DNA from: Sternotherus odoratus | Lineage: Eukaryota > Chordata > Testudines > Kinosternidae | DNA: 64,000 nucleotides | Direction: 5' to 3' | NCBI GenBank assembly: GCA_032164245.1 | Contig: JAVMKO010000003.1 | Coordinates: 29,821,390-29,885,389 of the forward strand | Shown here: positions 10,626-21,109 of the stretch, one piece after another | Numbering within the stretch: the first letter of the stretch is position 1 | How the letters are laid out: the number at the start of each line of letters is the position of its first letter | Made by a program: the position numbers and the translations under genes | Notes under the pieces: model-generated | The model's input: only the letters and a program-made list of their open reading frames with translations | What the model was told of the DNA's origin: nothing | Database searches by the model: none

Positions 10626-11168
10626 ACAATTGTTGCAGGGGGCTTATCTCGTTGCCGGGAGAAACGAGGCTTCACACAGGTGGCTAGTTGGAAAGTGGTG
10701 AGTTTATTGGAGGGAGCGGCATTTCGTGCTGGGTGGCTTATCTGCCAGCACGGCCGCAATACAAGATGTCTGACACACCCAGGCGATGTCCAGAAAGCCC
10801 AAAGAGGAAGTCCAACCCAAAAAGGTGTGTCAGCACAGATATACCCATGCTCATTTGCATCTCATACATACTCATCTCATTAATAGCAAGCAACAAACTG
10901 ATTGGTTACACACGGTTCAGCACTTGTTGGTTACGCAGTCCTGCCTTAGTTTCCCCATTTAGTTTCCCACGCATTCATTCTCACACAGACAGGGTAAACA
11001 CTCATGCAGCTGGGAACGGTTCCGTTCCCAAACACACAGATAACAGCTAGGTCATGGCTATTCTCACATCTGAGGATACCATTACGCACTCTCCTGGAGT
11101 TGACTTAGAAGCGTAACTGCGCCTTCGAGTGGTTGCCCGTCACAATATCTTCCGGTCCTAACAACAAT
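10626..11168 (-). mobile_element. Solo retroviral-type LTR with 5-bp target duplication
   Basis: The element spans 10631-11163 (533 bp) and is flanked by ACAAT on both sides (10626-10630 and 11164-11168). On the minus strand it starts TGTTAGGACC and ends GCAACA. A TATA-like GGGTATATCTG lies near 10835-10845, AATAAA at 10703-10708, and a U5-like end follows (CTCGTTTCTCCCGGCAACG). No internal region is present, so this is the product of recombination between two LTRs of an endogenous retrovirus-like element. It interrupts the second arm of the 8.1-kb/11.2-kb inverted repeat. Confidence 0.8.
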
Positions 11169-11262
11169 ATAAATGTAACAAAAATTAATCAACCTCTTTA
11201 TATAGAATGAATTTCTTTTTTAAACTGTTTTTATACATTATACTCTATTTTTGTACACCTGT
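11164..11262 (-). repeat. Arm 2 of the dispersed inverted repeat
   Basis: The reverse complement of this stretch matches 8105-8203. The solo LTR sits exactly at its edge, in the shared ATTGT sequence, and weaker similarity resumes on the far side of the LTR at about 10590-10630, so the arm existed before the LTR inserted. Confidence 0.7.
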
Positions 11263-11402
11263 AAGAGGGGAAGAGAGAGCGTAATGTACATACAAATCTA
11301 CCTAGCTTCCATCCCAATTAGTTTATCTAATAACTCATTTCGCAGAGAGAAATCAAATAATTTTGGTTATACAAAGGAAGGTAATAATTGGAGTAAAAAT
11401 AT

Positions 11403-11873
11403 TGTGACAGACTGCTCTCTCACCCCTCTCAGGAACAGGCAGGAAACCCTTCTTTGCGTCAAACAGTGCTCTTTACTTAACAGTGCAGGACCCCACCACC
11501 AATATATACAGCCTTGTACAGTTCTTCAACTTACAGTTCTACAGCTCCCAGCTCTACAGACTCTATATAGTCCAGCTTACAGTTTACAACTCTAAATAGT
11601 TCTTAACACACAGCTCTAAACAGCTCCAAACACACAGCTCTGAATAGCTCAAACCACACCACACTCTATACCATCCCCACCACACTGGGCTTGCTTCCTG
11701 GCAGGCCTTTTATCCCCCTGAGGAGGCTGCCAGGTGTCACTCATCAAGCCTGAGCACTCTGCAGCCCAGGTGGCTGATTAGCCTTCCTGCAAGGGAGCTT
11801 TGCAGAGGGTTTTTCTCCCTCTTAAAGGGGCGGCAGGGCTGGCTCAGGCACTCCTGGCCAGCACCCTGCCACA
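11403..11873 (-). repeat. 3' LTR (minus orientation) of the Gmr1-like element
   Basis: On the minus strand it starts TGTGGCAGGGTGC and ends CTGTCACA. It contains a TATA-like TGTATATATTGG (plus strand near 11500). Compared with the other LTR it carries an extra block of about 24 bases of the form CTCTAAACAGCTCCAAACACA. The two LTRs are otherwise nearly identical. Confidence 0.85.
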
Positions 11874-11890
11874 CACCTCCCCCCTTAGCC
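11874..11890 (-). promoter_or_regulatory. Polypurine tract
   Basis: On the minus strand AAGGGGGGAGGTG directly precedes the TGTGGCAG start of the 3' LTR, the expected place for plus-strand priming. It confirms the minus orientation of the element. Confidence 0.75.
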
Positions 11891-11917
11891 TAGCCCCATC
11901 GGGCTGGCTCAGACCCT

Positions 11918-13584
11918 TCAGTGTTTCCCAATTAAATCCAATAGGGCCCTTGAACCTCTTTTCCTCATCTCCTTCACCATAGCCGCATGGTCCCTAGGCT
12001 TTGGGGTGTCATGCCTGGCTGTGGTGGAGAGTCCCACTGACTTTTTAGGGCTAGGGCCAGCTTCCTCTGCCTCAGCTTCCCTTGCAGCTGCGGCAGAGAG
12101 CCCTACTTCCAGCCTCGCGCATGAAAGGCAGGGTATCGGCCGTCCCTGTGCCCTTCGGCGCTCACACCACTCGCATGTTGCCTCACTGCACAGGGCAACT
12201 TCCCCGGCCTCAATTTCTCCCTGGCTCTCACAGGAGCTTGGGGCCTCCTCTGTGGAGCTTACCTCCTGCTCTGGCCTCAGCCCCTCCTGGCTGTCTAGGT
12301 CCTTCGCTGGGTTAGTGGGCTGAGACCCGCCCCTTCGCTTGGCCGAGCCCCCCGTATGGGTTCTCACGCCCGGCCTTGGGGCCGCTCGGGGCCTCGTACC
12401 TCCCACTAGGCCCCAGCCCTGCCCGATAATCACGGGGCAAGGTAAGCCCTCTGGCATCCCAACCCGTTTCCATCGGAATCGACCGCCAACCTCTAGGGGG
12501 ACCCGGGCCACCTGACAGGTCTTCCTGTCCCCGTGGACACAGCGTAGGTCCATGGTAACCCCCGGAATTAGCCACTCAGGGCGTACCAATGCTCTACGGA
12601 CAAGCGTACAGGGGGAGGCTGAGTCCACTACTCCCGGTTGGGACTTCCTCCCCACCTGCACCTGCAGGGTGGGCACCCCCTTCCGCGGCTTCTGCCCCCA
12701 AATCTCGGTCCACCCACACCAATCGGTGTAGCCACACTCCATGGCTGGGCAGTCCCTCTTAATATGCCCTGGCTTCCCACACTGCCAGCAGGTAAGCCGG
12801 GCAGTTCTCTCCGGCGCCCCTCTGGGTTCCCCAACAGTCCCTTTTCCCTTAGCTGGGGGGGGAGTCCATGGGCCGACGCCCCAAATCCCGGACCCGTTGT
12901 GGTCGTTCTTCTCCCCGAGGTCCCTCTGCCTCCACGTACTCCTTGGTCAGGCGCACCGCAGACTCCACCGTCTCCGGCTGGTGCCTCCTGACCCAGGTGC
13001 GGACAGTCTCGGGGAGGCTGAGCAAAAACTGCTCCATGATCAGGGAGTCCATGATTTCCTCCCCTGACCTGGCCTCCGGCCTCAGCCAACACGTGGCCCA
13101 GTCTCTCAGCCTCTGGGCAAACGCCCAGGGCCGCACCGCCTGCATCCAGCGGGCCGCCCGTAACTTTTGCCGGTATCTTTCGGCAGATAAGCCGACCCGG
13201 TCCAAAATGGCTGCTCTTACAATATCAAAGTCTCGGGCCTCTATAGTGCCCAGGGCCATATAGGCCGCCTGGGCTTCGCCCACGAGGTAGGGAGCAAGCT
13301 TGAGGGCCCAGGTGGTCCACTCCCACCTGGCTGTCGTGGCTACCCTCTCAAACGTGCCCAGGAAGTCCCCAGCCCGGCGGCCGCATGCCCTCTCCTGCCC
13401 CTCGACTCACCAGGTGCTGCAGGAGAGTTGCCTGGGTCTTTGCTTGCTCCTTGACAAAGTCTTGCAGCGTCCTCTGCTGCTCGGCCTGGGCCTGCTGCAT
13501 GGCCTGGTGGGTTTGTTGCAAGGCATGCATGGCCTGCTGGGTCTGCTTTTGCTGCTCCATGAGCCACTGCAGGGTTCCCTCCAT
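11918..13584 (-). pseudogene. Gag-protease gene of the Gmr1-like element, two frameshifts
   Basis: Gag packages element RNA and the protease matures it. The likely ATG is 13582-13584. The N-terminal part is Gln-rich and coiled-coil-like (QAMHALQQTHQAMQQAQAEQ). A frame change near 13375-13390 leads into a capsid region (GDFLGTFERVATTARWEW, later EQFLLSLPETVRTWVRRH) that looks like a SCAN domain, which is known to derive from Gmr1-type Gag. The frame then stops just past the 8-C run at 12855-12862; one base fewer would continue it into the zinc knuckle CWQCGKPGHIKRDC (12749-12790, CX2CX4HX4C). A retropepsin follows with active-site VVDSASPCTL (Asp codon 12623-12625) and CPVIIGQGWG, where G replaces an Asp usual in this family. 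The frame ends at 11918 and the polypurine tract follows at once. Confidence 0.8.
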
Positions 13585-13617
13585 CTTTGGGCCACCAGTT
13601 GGGTTGCTGGTGTAGCG

Positions 13618-13635
13618 ATCCCACCTCTGACACCA
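13618..13635 (-). other. Primer-binding site of the Gmr1-like element
   Basis: On the minus strand TGGTGTCAGAGGTGGGAT starts two bases inside the 5' LTR. TGG is the complement of the tRNA CCA end. The priming tRNA was not identified. Confidence 0.6.
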
Positions 13636-13637
13636 CT

Positions 13638-14086
13638 TGTGACAGACCGCCTTCTCACCCCTCACAGGAACACAGGCAGGAAACCCTTCTTTGCTTCAAA
13701 CAGTGCTCTTTACTTAACAGTGCAGGACCCCACCACCAATATATACAGCCTTGTACAGTTCTTCAACTTACAGCTCTACAGCTCCCAGCTCTACAGACTC
13801 TATATACTCCAGCTTACAGTTTACAACTCTAAATAGTTCTTAACACACAGCTCTGAATAGCTCAAACCACACCACACTCTATACCATCCCCACCACACTG
13901 GGCTTGCTTCCTGGCAGGCCTTTTATCCCCCTGAGGAGGCTGCCAGGTGTCACTCATCAAGCCTGAGCACTCTGCAGCCCAGGTGGCTGATTAGCCTTCC
14001 TGCAAGGGAGCTTTGCAGAGGGTTTTTCTCCCTCTTAAAGAGGCGGCAGGGCTGGCTCAGGCACTCCTGGCCAGCACCCTGCCACA
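13638..14086 (-). repeat. 5' LTR (minus orientation) of the Gmr1-like element
   Basis: This 449-bp copy has the same ends as the 471-bp copy. It lacks one block of about 24 bases and has small substitutions and a 2-base insertion near the U5 end (CAGGAACACAGGCAGG). The close similarity suggests a moderately recent insertion. Confidence 0.85.
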
Positions 14087-16992
14087 ATATATATATGCCT
14101 CTCTGTGAAGTCGGGAACAATAAGTTACTTTCTCTGTGATACTTTACTAAATCTATAATGATAATGAATGAATCTTTCTATAATGACATAGATGTATATG
14201 ATGCTTTGTAAATATACAAGACCCCTGCCAAGAGGAGTTCAGGTTCTATTATAGCTTGATGACAAGAATTAAGACAGCAAAGCACAGGGAGTGTAGTGGG
14301 GTGACAAAACTCTGGAATTTGAGAAAGTGCAACTGGACAAGGAGTTGCAATGGTACAAACCTGAGCAGAATAAAATAGTCAGCACATTTTCAGTAAATTC
14401 TGATCGAAGGTTGTAAAAATGCTCAATTTTTGTCAATGATATACAGTCTACATCTACTTCCTATGTATTAGAATATGTGATAAGGAGAGGAAAAGTACAT
14501 CCATAGATATTTCTGGCAGGTATGATATTTTCATGGCAACAAGCAGAAAAACTTGCCACTAACAGCTGAATAATTGTGTCGTTTAAGCACTTTGTATCTA
14601 TCTTTAGAATACTTTGAAAATTTAAGGCATGAGGGGTCATGCTGTGAGCAACCAAATCAAGTTCCCAGCAGGGATATCATTTTTATTCGACAAGCACATA
14701 TCAGTCAACTAATAGGAATCTTGTAGGTATGTCAGTTTCCTATGTAACACTTCATAGAGCAGTCAACAACTGAATTGATTTTCTTAGCTTCCTCATTACC
14801 TTGGATTTCTGACAAGCCAACAGAAGTGAAAAATATTCAAATAAGGATTCTTGAAAGTGTCTAGATTTCCAATTTTACTGAAAGCAATTGACTCCATCTG
14901 TATTTGCTAGCCATGCTCTTTACCTTGCTTTTGGCCATTTCATCTATGGCCAGTAATCTTTCTTGATACAAATTTCAATGAATGGATGCTGGCAACTGGT
15001 GAACTATTCTGTTCCAACAGACCACTAGTTGAAAGGACATAGTAGATTACAGTGGAACCAGCCTGTTTTTGTGTATAGGTAAATTACTTTATTTTCCTTG
15101 CATTTTATGGAAACACCTGATATTTTAGGAAGATGCAAAGGTATACACTAAGGTTTGAGGTCTCCCTAAGGTCAGTTACCGGTATGAACTTGTGTTTTTC
15201 ATCTCTCCCTCTTATATCACACTCATGGCCAGGTATTTGGGTGTCTGCATAGCACAAGCGCTATCACATGGGTTTCATGCTGCCAAAGAGTTACTGAAGA
15301 ACCTGGCCGGGTGCCTCCAAGTAATACAAGACTGGGCTAGTCAAGTCTCCTCACTATTTCCTCTCTGGATGTTTGAGATGTTAATGGATCTGATCTCTTT
15401 TTAGATTAGGACAGCAAGTTTCATATATATCTGAGCATCTTCTTTAGAATATACTATAATTGAAAATATTCTTCTCTTGGGGTGCTCTGTTCTCATGTGA
15501 GTAGCAGACAATGAGATCATCCTTTGTGGGCACTCTCTTGCTTTCAAAAATCATCAGCAAATAACGACCCCTGTTATGAAACCACTTTTGTAAGTTCACT
15601 GAGTGATCACTTAAGGCAAGTTTCCCTTCATAACTAGTTAACGGATACAGTAACCCTTTTTGTCTCGCCAGGCTCCAAGACTTGTGAGCCACACATACCT
15701 GCAGAGAGAACACAGGCTTTCAACCACAAGTAGAGATGAGGGGATAGTTTCTGGAAGCACAAATTTTCCTCCTCTGCTGAAAGCAGAAGGGACTTCCCTT
15801 CTCCCTGGCTCAGGTTAGCAGAGTCTGGCACAGCTCCTGCTCCTCCTTTACTGATTTGATGAGAGCTCCCCATCCTGGTGCAATCTTGATTGACTACTCA
15901 CCACAAAAATGCTACCCATGGCAGGTTTCATCATCTGGTGGCAGATGTCTCCGCCCTTTGGGAAGGATCTCTTGGTCTCTCTCTGATACTGGAACTCTGG
16001 ACCTCCATCTGCACAGTCATCTCTATGGCACTGGATATATAAGACCCTTTTTCTGTGTGGTGACTGCAACCCATCTGAGTATCTCAGAGCAATGGTTCAG
16101 CTTCTCATTGCTGTGCCACGTGCCTTGCTGTTCCCAATACAAGAATATACCTAAGTGACAAGTATTCTTATTATCACCCCCAGCTACCCACAAATACAGG
16201 TGTCCATGAATAAGTCTAAATAAGCTGATATTCAAACTCTTATCTAAGAAACTGAAAATCCTAGATCAGAAATACATATAATTTTGAGCAGTTTCAACTT
16301 ATATATGTGAAATTGGCTGGTATGTGTTGTCAGCACTAACATTTGCTCTCCCTTGTTAGGCTAGTCTGAGGAAGATGATTTGTTGCCTCATAAAACCTCA
16401 TCATTAACGTATGGAGTGTTTTTATGCATTATAGGAAATGGTTCCATTATGGCAAGAGGTTTTATGAATATTAGGCACCAAATATCTAAACTGAACATTC
16501 ATGGGGCTGGTGGTCCACTGGAAGAGAAACTGCATTTGTAGTATCTGTGGATCACACTTATTTCCATAAATGCTGCTGCTTTTTATTTGCTTTGCAAAAA
16601 CATATTGAAATAATAATATTGGAGAGGCAACTGTAAAGGATAAACCTGTAAAATACACTAGCTGTGAGCTTGGCAAACAAAAAATATATGACTTGAAGCA
16701 GCAAGTTCTGTCTCATGTTTAATTTTTTGTTACACTGCAGCTGTGCTCTTCTAATAGCTTTAGTTCTTTACTTAGTATTTATATTTCTTTAGCATGGAAA
16801 TTTATTTAAAATGTTGTAAATGTTGCATTAAGAGCACCAAAAATAAATTAAACAAATCTAATCCTCTACTGTAGGGTCTTGAATTTTTTTCATAATGTGG
16901 ACTAATATTCTCTCTTTTATATCATCACTTTATCCCCCTCCCCCTATTGGTACTGGAACAATTATTCTAGTAGGAGGTGCTGGGGTGGGGGG
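14087..16992. other. Intergenic DNA, no gene seen
   Basis: A run of alternating AT (14087-14096) adjoins the LTR. The rest has only short ORFs with no recognisable domains and no clear repeat. A slightly GC-richer part at 15640-16150 gave no recognisable protein in either strand. Confidence 0.45.
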
Positions 16993-17026
16993 ACTTATTC
17001 CCAACACATTCTAAGAACTTATTGGA
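16993..17026 (+). repeat. 34-bp exact direct repeat, copy 1
   Basis: The block starting ACTTATTCCCAACACATT and ending AACTTATTGGA is identical to 21763-21796. Here it abuts the 3' end of a CR1 copy; at the second place it lies within old CR1-like sequence. Confidence 0.9.
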
Positions 17027-17640
17027 AGGGATCTCTGGAGGTCATCTAGTCCAACCCCCTTCTTAAAGAAGGAACAATCGCCAGCTAAACCATCCCAGCC
17101 AGGGCTTTGTCAAGCCTGGCATTAAAAACCTCTAAGGAAGGTGATTCTACCACCTCCCTAGGTAACCCAGTCCAATGCTTCACCACCCTCCTAGTGAAAA
17201 AGTTTTTCCTAATATCCAATCTAAACCTTCCCAACTGCAACTTGAGACCATTACTCCTTGTTCTGTCATCTGCTACCACTGAGAACAGTCTAGATCCATC
17301 CTCTTTAGAACCCCCTTTCAGGTAGTTGAAAGCAGCTATCAAATCTCCCCTCAGTCTTCTCTTCTGCAGACTAAACAATCCCAGTTCTCTCAGCCCCTCC
17401 TCATAAGTCATGCACTCCAGGCCCCTAATAATTTTTGTTGCCCTTCTCTGAACTCTTTCCAATTTTTCCACATCCTTCTAGTAGTGTGGGCCCCAAAACT
17501 GGACACAATACTCCAGATGAGGCCTCACCAATGTCGAATAGAGGGGAACAATCACATCCCTCGATCTGCTGGCAATGCCCCTGCTTATACAGCCCAAAAT
17601 GCCATTAGCCTTCTTGGCAACAAGGGAACACTGCACAAAG
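17027..17640 (-). mobile_element. CR1 LINE, 5'-truncated 3' end
   Basis: On the minus strand it carries the C-terminal part of CR1 ORF2 followed by a short 3' UTR (GACTAGATGACCTCCAGAG, reverse of 17037-17055), as CR1 elements have. The usual ATTCTATG-type terminal octamers are absent; the element joins the 34-bp repeat instead. Confidence 0.9.
17085..17636 (-). pseudogene. CR1 ORF2 reverse transcriptase, C-terminal end
   Basis: Residues such as [38 protein letters not shown] and [19 protein letters not shown] are the conserved tail of CR1 ORF2, downstream of the catalytic palm. One in-frame TAG (17478-17480) interrupts an otherwise open frame that ends at 17085 with LDKALAGMV. The catalytic domain and endonuclease are missing because the insertion is 5'-truncated. 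It is not functional. Confidence 0.88.
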
Positions 17641-18439
17641 ATTCGCAGTTGTATAGACTTGCAGTAAAATTTTCAAAAATGTCTATGTGACTTAGGGTCC
17701 TAAATCTCATTTTCAAAAGAGACTCTGAAATCACTTCAGCATTTTTGAAAATGGCACCTTTTTTTCAATCTGCCTTTCCTGCATGTTTGTATATTGTATG
17801 TTTATGAAAAAATTAAAATGTATGCAAAAATTAAAAAACAGGATGGTTATGATATATTTGGAGTAATAGTAAATAAAGTTCAAATTCTATTGATCAGCTA
17901 CATGGGTGTAAATTAGCAGAATGTATCCTAGCAATCCTGGGGCAAATTAGAAAGAGAACTGTGGTCTTTAACATTAAATTTGATGGTGCCTTTCCTGAAT
18001 CTACTTTATTGGAAACAAATACTTAACAGACAGACAAACATCACTCTGCCTTTGCTACTGGATAGTGGACAGATAGGTGGATGTTAATTAGCAGTGACAT
18101 GGAGAGCACAAGGTCTGATTCCATCCAAAAACTACTGATACTACAGTGTCACATGCCTCTTAGCTCACAGGCAGCACTCAGAGTCTCATTGAGCAAAACC
18201 TACTAAAGAAACAAGCAGGAAAAAATGCTCATTTTCCTTTCATTATTATATTCTCTACTGGACTTAGTTTCTCTACACCTCAGGGGTCCTTGTTCACATC
18301 ATATATGGAGCCAGTGGGCTTCATAGAGGTTTGAATCAATTTCTATAATATTGCTAATGGAGGCTGTTTAAACAGTCAGCATGCACTATATATGCAATAG
18401 TATATAACTGATTTGCGATTGCTAATAGCAAATATCCCC
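17641..18439. other. Intergenic DNA with an old retroposon-like motif, no gene
   Basis: Positions 17665-17765 repeat the motif TTTTCAAAA next to CTTAGG and CCTAAATC-like words, a pattern seen again at 22050-22260. It is probably an old dispersed repeat. The rest is AT-rich and featureless. Confidence 0.4.
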
Positions 18440-18835
18440 CAATGACTGGTGATGGGACATTAGATCAGGAGGGCTCTGAGTTACTGTGGTGAATTCTTTC
18501 ATGGTTTCTGGCTGCTAGGTCTTGCTGAAATGGTCACAGTCCAACTGATCACAATACTTGGTATTAGGAAGGAATTTTCCCCAGGTCAGATTAGCAGAGA
18601 CTTTGGGATTTTCACCTTCCTCTGCAGCATGTGTCACTTGTAGGTTTACACAAGTGTAACTGGTGGATTCTCTGTAATGTAGAGTCTTTAAATCAAGATT
18701 TGATGACTTCAGTAACTCAGCTGGAAGTTATGGACTATTACAGGAGTGGATGTATAAGCCTGAAATGTACAGGAGGTCAGATTAGATGATGATGATGGTC
18801 CCTTCTAGCCTTAAGACCTATGAGTTTATGACCAG
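18440..18835 (+). mobile_element. Old CR1-type LINE 3' end
   Basis: The end reads GGTCCCTTCTAGCCTTAAG, then ACCTATGAGTTTATGA, which is the CR1 3' terminus in plus orientation. Upstream words such as AGGAAGGAATTTTCCCCAGG also fit old CR1 tails. No frame remains open. Confidence 0.6.
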
Positions 18836-19009
18836 AGCCTTCAAGATTGGGTGAGAAAGAGAACACAATGAGTTCCAATCAGATCTGCAGGCTCAAAAAC
18901 CACTGGGTACAGAACAGCTGATCTAAAATGCCCCTTTACAATCTACCTCATCACCTAACCAAAAGGCTTGGGCGGGGAGGATGAGTGATAACACCATTGA
19001 GATTTTGTT

Positions 19010-19290
19010 GTGGTAGCACCAGCTGGACCTCTTTTTGCCAGAAGCTGTGAAGGGCGACAGATAATGGATCACTTAATGATTACCTGTTCTGTTCATTCCC
19101 TCTGAAGCACCTGGCATTGGCCACTATCGAAAGACAGGATACTAGATGAACCTTTGGTCTGACCCAGTATCATACATGTTACATTGAACCAATGTTTACA
19201 GTTTGGTTCAATGGCTCTCAGTACCCCCACTATACAAATTGTTCCAGTACCCTTGCCCAGTATGGCCATTCTTAAGTTCTTATGAGCTGC
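19010..19290 (+). mobile_element. Old CR1-type LINE 3' tail split by an 85-bp insertion
   Basis: The stretch runs GGCATTGGCCACTATCGAAA, GACAGGATACTAGATGAACC, TTTGGTCTGACCCAGTAT and then, after the insertion, CCCAGTATGGCCATTCTTA. Joined at the repeated CCCAGTAT it reads as a typical tail. Confidence 0.6.
19163..19263. mobile_element. 85-bp insertion with 8-bp target duplication and inner palindrome
   Basis: CCCAGTAT occurs at 19163-19170 and 19256-19263, and the 85 bases between them interrupt a CR1 tail. The insert contains CATTGAACCAA and its exact reverse complement TTGGTTCAATG about 10 bases apart. An 8-bp duplication is typical of hAT transposition, but clear terminal inverted repeats were not seen. 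Confidence 0.55.
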
Positions 19291-19689
19291 AGTAGGTCAG
19301 GAAAAAAGAATACTCTCAGAATCTACTCTGTAGCCCCTTCATTTCACCAAAGAGAGTGAACTGAATACAACAGCATCATGGGGTCCAGGCAACTATGCTG
19401 ATTCACTTAGGTCACTAGGCCAGGCAGGTCTTACCTTCACTGGATTTTGGGTAGGAAGATGGGGAAGAACAGGAGTGTCTCCCCCTGCAAGATGTAGGTT
19501 GCTTGCTTTAGAAATCATTACCCAATCCTGGAACCTTCATAATTCCACATGGCCTAAAGGAAATTTCTTGCAGTGTGAATTGCACTGAATATTAATGAGT
19601 TCCTGCAAAAGTCATGTCATTTCAGGTCAATCTAAAACAGTTTTTTTTAAAATAATAGAACAAAAACTGAATACAAGTCAACTAATCCC

Positions 19690-20248
19690 CAGATCCTTTT
19701 CTGCAGTAGTATTGCTTAGCCAGTTATCCCATTTTGTATTTGTGCATTTGACTTTTCCACCCTGAGTGCTTTGCTCTTGTCTTTACTATTGATTTTCATC
19801 TTATTGATTGCAGACCAATTCTCCAGTTTATCAAGATCCTTTTGAAATTTAATCCCATCCTCCAAAGTGTTTGCAATCCCTTTCATCTTGTGATCAACTG
19901 CAAATTTTATAAGTATACTCTCCACTCCGTTGTCCAAATCCAAAAAGAAAAATATTGAATTGTACCAGGCACAGGACAGATCCCTGTGGGACCTCACTAG
20001 ATATATCCTCCCACTTTGACAATGAACCATTAATTACTGTTTTTCAATCCATTGTGCACCCACTTTATGTAATTTAATCTAGACTACATTTTCCTAGTTT
20101 ATGAGAATGTCATGTGGGACTGTGTCAACCTTTATTAAAATCAAGATAAATCATGTCTACTGCTTCCACCCCATCCAGTAGGGTATTCCTGTTAAAGGAG
20201 GAAATTAGATTGTTTGGCATTATTTGTTCTTGGGAAATGCATGTAGGT
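19690..20248 (-). mobile_element. Old CR1-like LINE remnant, part 1
   Basis: Sequence such as AGATCCTTTTCTGCAGTAG, CAGACCAATTCTCCAGTTTA, TCAAGATCC and TTTGGCATTATTTGTTCTTG follows the order of a long CR1-family consensus on the minus strand. A 92-residue minus-strand run (near 19716-20000) still looks reverse-transcriptase-like (GVESILIKFA; LDKLENWSAINKMKIN) but is interrupted. Similarity stops near 20248 and resumes with other CR1 pieces at about 21430. Confidence 0.6.
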
Positions 20249-20295
20249 GTAACCCTTACTTGGAGTGTGCCATTTCCTAGAACTCTGAACTGAGC
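20249..20295. repeat. Edge of an unclassified insertion between CR1 pieces
   Basis: From about 20249 to 21430, excluding the hAT element inside it, the sequence does not look like CR1. It starts TGTAGGTGTAACCC, so an LTR is possible, but its far end and target duplication were not identified. Confidence 0.25.
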
Positions 20296-21109
20296 CTCTA
20301 AGGCGGTGATTCCCAACGTGGGGCGCACGCCCCACAGGGGGGCAATTTGATTATTAAGGCGGGCAATTCGAGAATGAGTTATTAACAGTGAATTTTTTGC
20401 ATTTTTTATGGTTCTAGGGGCCTCATATACCGCCAATGCCCCCACCCCTGGCGGCCGCTTGGAGGGGCTCTGCACTCGAAGTGCAAACCGTTCGCACTTA
20501 AGTGCAATCTGCTCGCGTGCACTCTTTTGCCCATGCCTGGTGTATCACCATCATCACAACCATCAAAGTGCATTTCACTTCATAAGTTTTTCTCACATTT
20601 ATTGCTTTCATAAACCCTATGCATAAAATGAGTAGTGCAAGCAAGAAAAAAGTTCGTCAGTATTCAGAGGAATATTTAAAATTTGGTTTCATACCCACTA
20701 TCCATAATGAACGGTCTCCTTAAAATGATCAAAGTATTACAGAAAAAGCTTTCATTAAAATTATTTTATATTTATGCATTTCAGTTCTCTATTATATGTT
20801 TTGAATCTTTATTTGCTATTTTTCATATCATTTCATATTATTAATATTTTTTTAACAATTTCTTAGTGATTTCTTCCTCAGTACTTTAACTGTCCTTTCA
20901 TTCTTTTATTTTTCTCTTTCATGGATGCCATGTTCTTTGGAAGCTTGTTTAGACCAAGTTAATGGTCTTTTAGGCTTCCTCCACGTGAATAGGAGTTCAC
21001 TATTTGAATAATAAGAATTATATGTCACGGGGGGGGGGGGTGGATCAGGATTTTAGAGATGCTTAGGTGGGGCATGGCCAAATAAAGGTTGGGAACCACT
21101 GCTCTAAGG
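20296..21109 (+). mobile_element. Internally deleted hAT element, 798 bp, with 8-bp target duplication
   Basis: The element 20304-21101 is flanked by CTCTAAGG on both sides. Left end CGGTGATTCCCAAC and reverse-complemented right end CAGTGGTTCCCAAC match at 12 of 14 bases. A C run/G run lies at 21029-21040. It retains only the start of a transposase gene (20628-20723). Confidence 0.88.
20628..20723 (+). pseudogene. hAT transposase N-terminal stub, ZBED/FAM200-like
   Basis: The ATG opens 31 residues beginning MSSASKKKVRQYSEEYLKFG and then a stop. A short basic start followed by a YLKFGF-type segment is how FAM200/ZBED-like hAT transposases begin just before their BED zinc finger. The zinc finger and nuclease domain are gone, so the internal part of the element was deleted. 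Confidence 0.55.

Larger units (their letters stand above)
11403..14086 (-). mobile_element. Gmr1-like Ty3/Gypsy LTR retrotransposon, gag-protease only
   Basis: Two similar LTRs (11403-11873 and 13638-14086) flank about 1.76 kb of internal sequence read on the minus strand. A primer-binding site, a Gag with SCAN-like capsid, a CCHC knuckle, a retropepsin and a polypurine tract are present in order. No reverse transcriptase, RNase H or integrase was found, so it cannot move alone. The flanks share ATAT (11399-11402 and 14087-14090), a possible 4-bp target duplication in AT-rich DNA. Confidence 0.85.

Noticed and set aside
12006..13263. Several plus-strand frames over the retrotransposon
   Set aside because: They are antisense to the gag-protease frame, which has clear domain motifs.
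11399..14090. 5-bp target duplication for the Gmr1-like element
   Set aside because: The 5-bp flanks AATAT and ATATA do not match; only ATAT does, in AT-rich sequence, so I report a weak 4-bp match.
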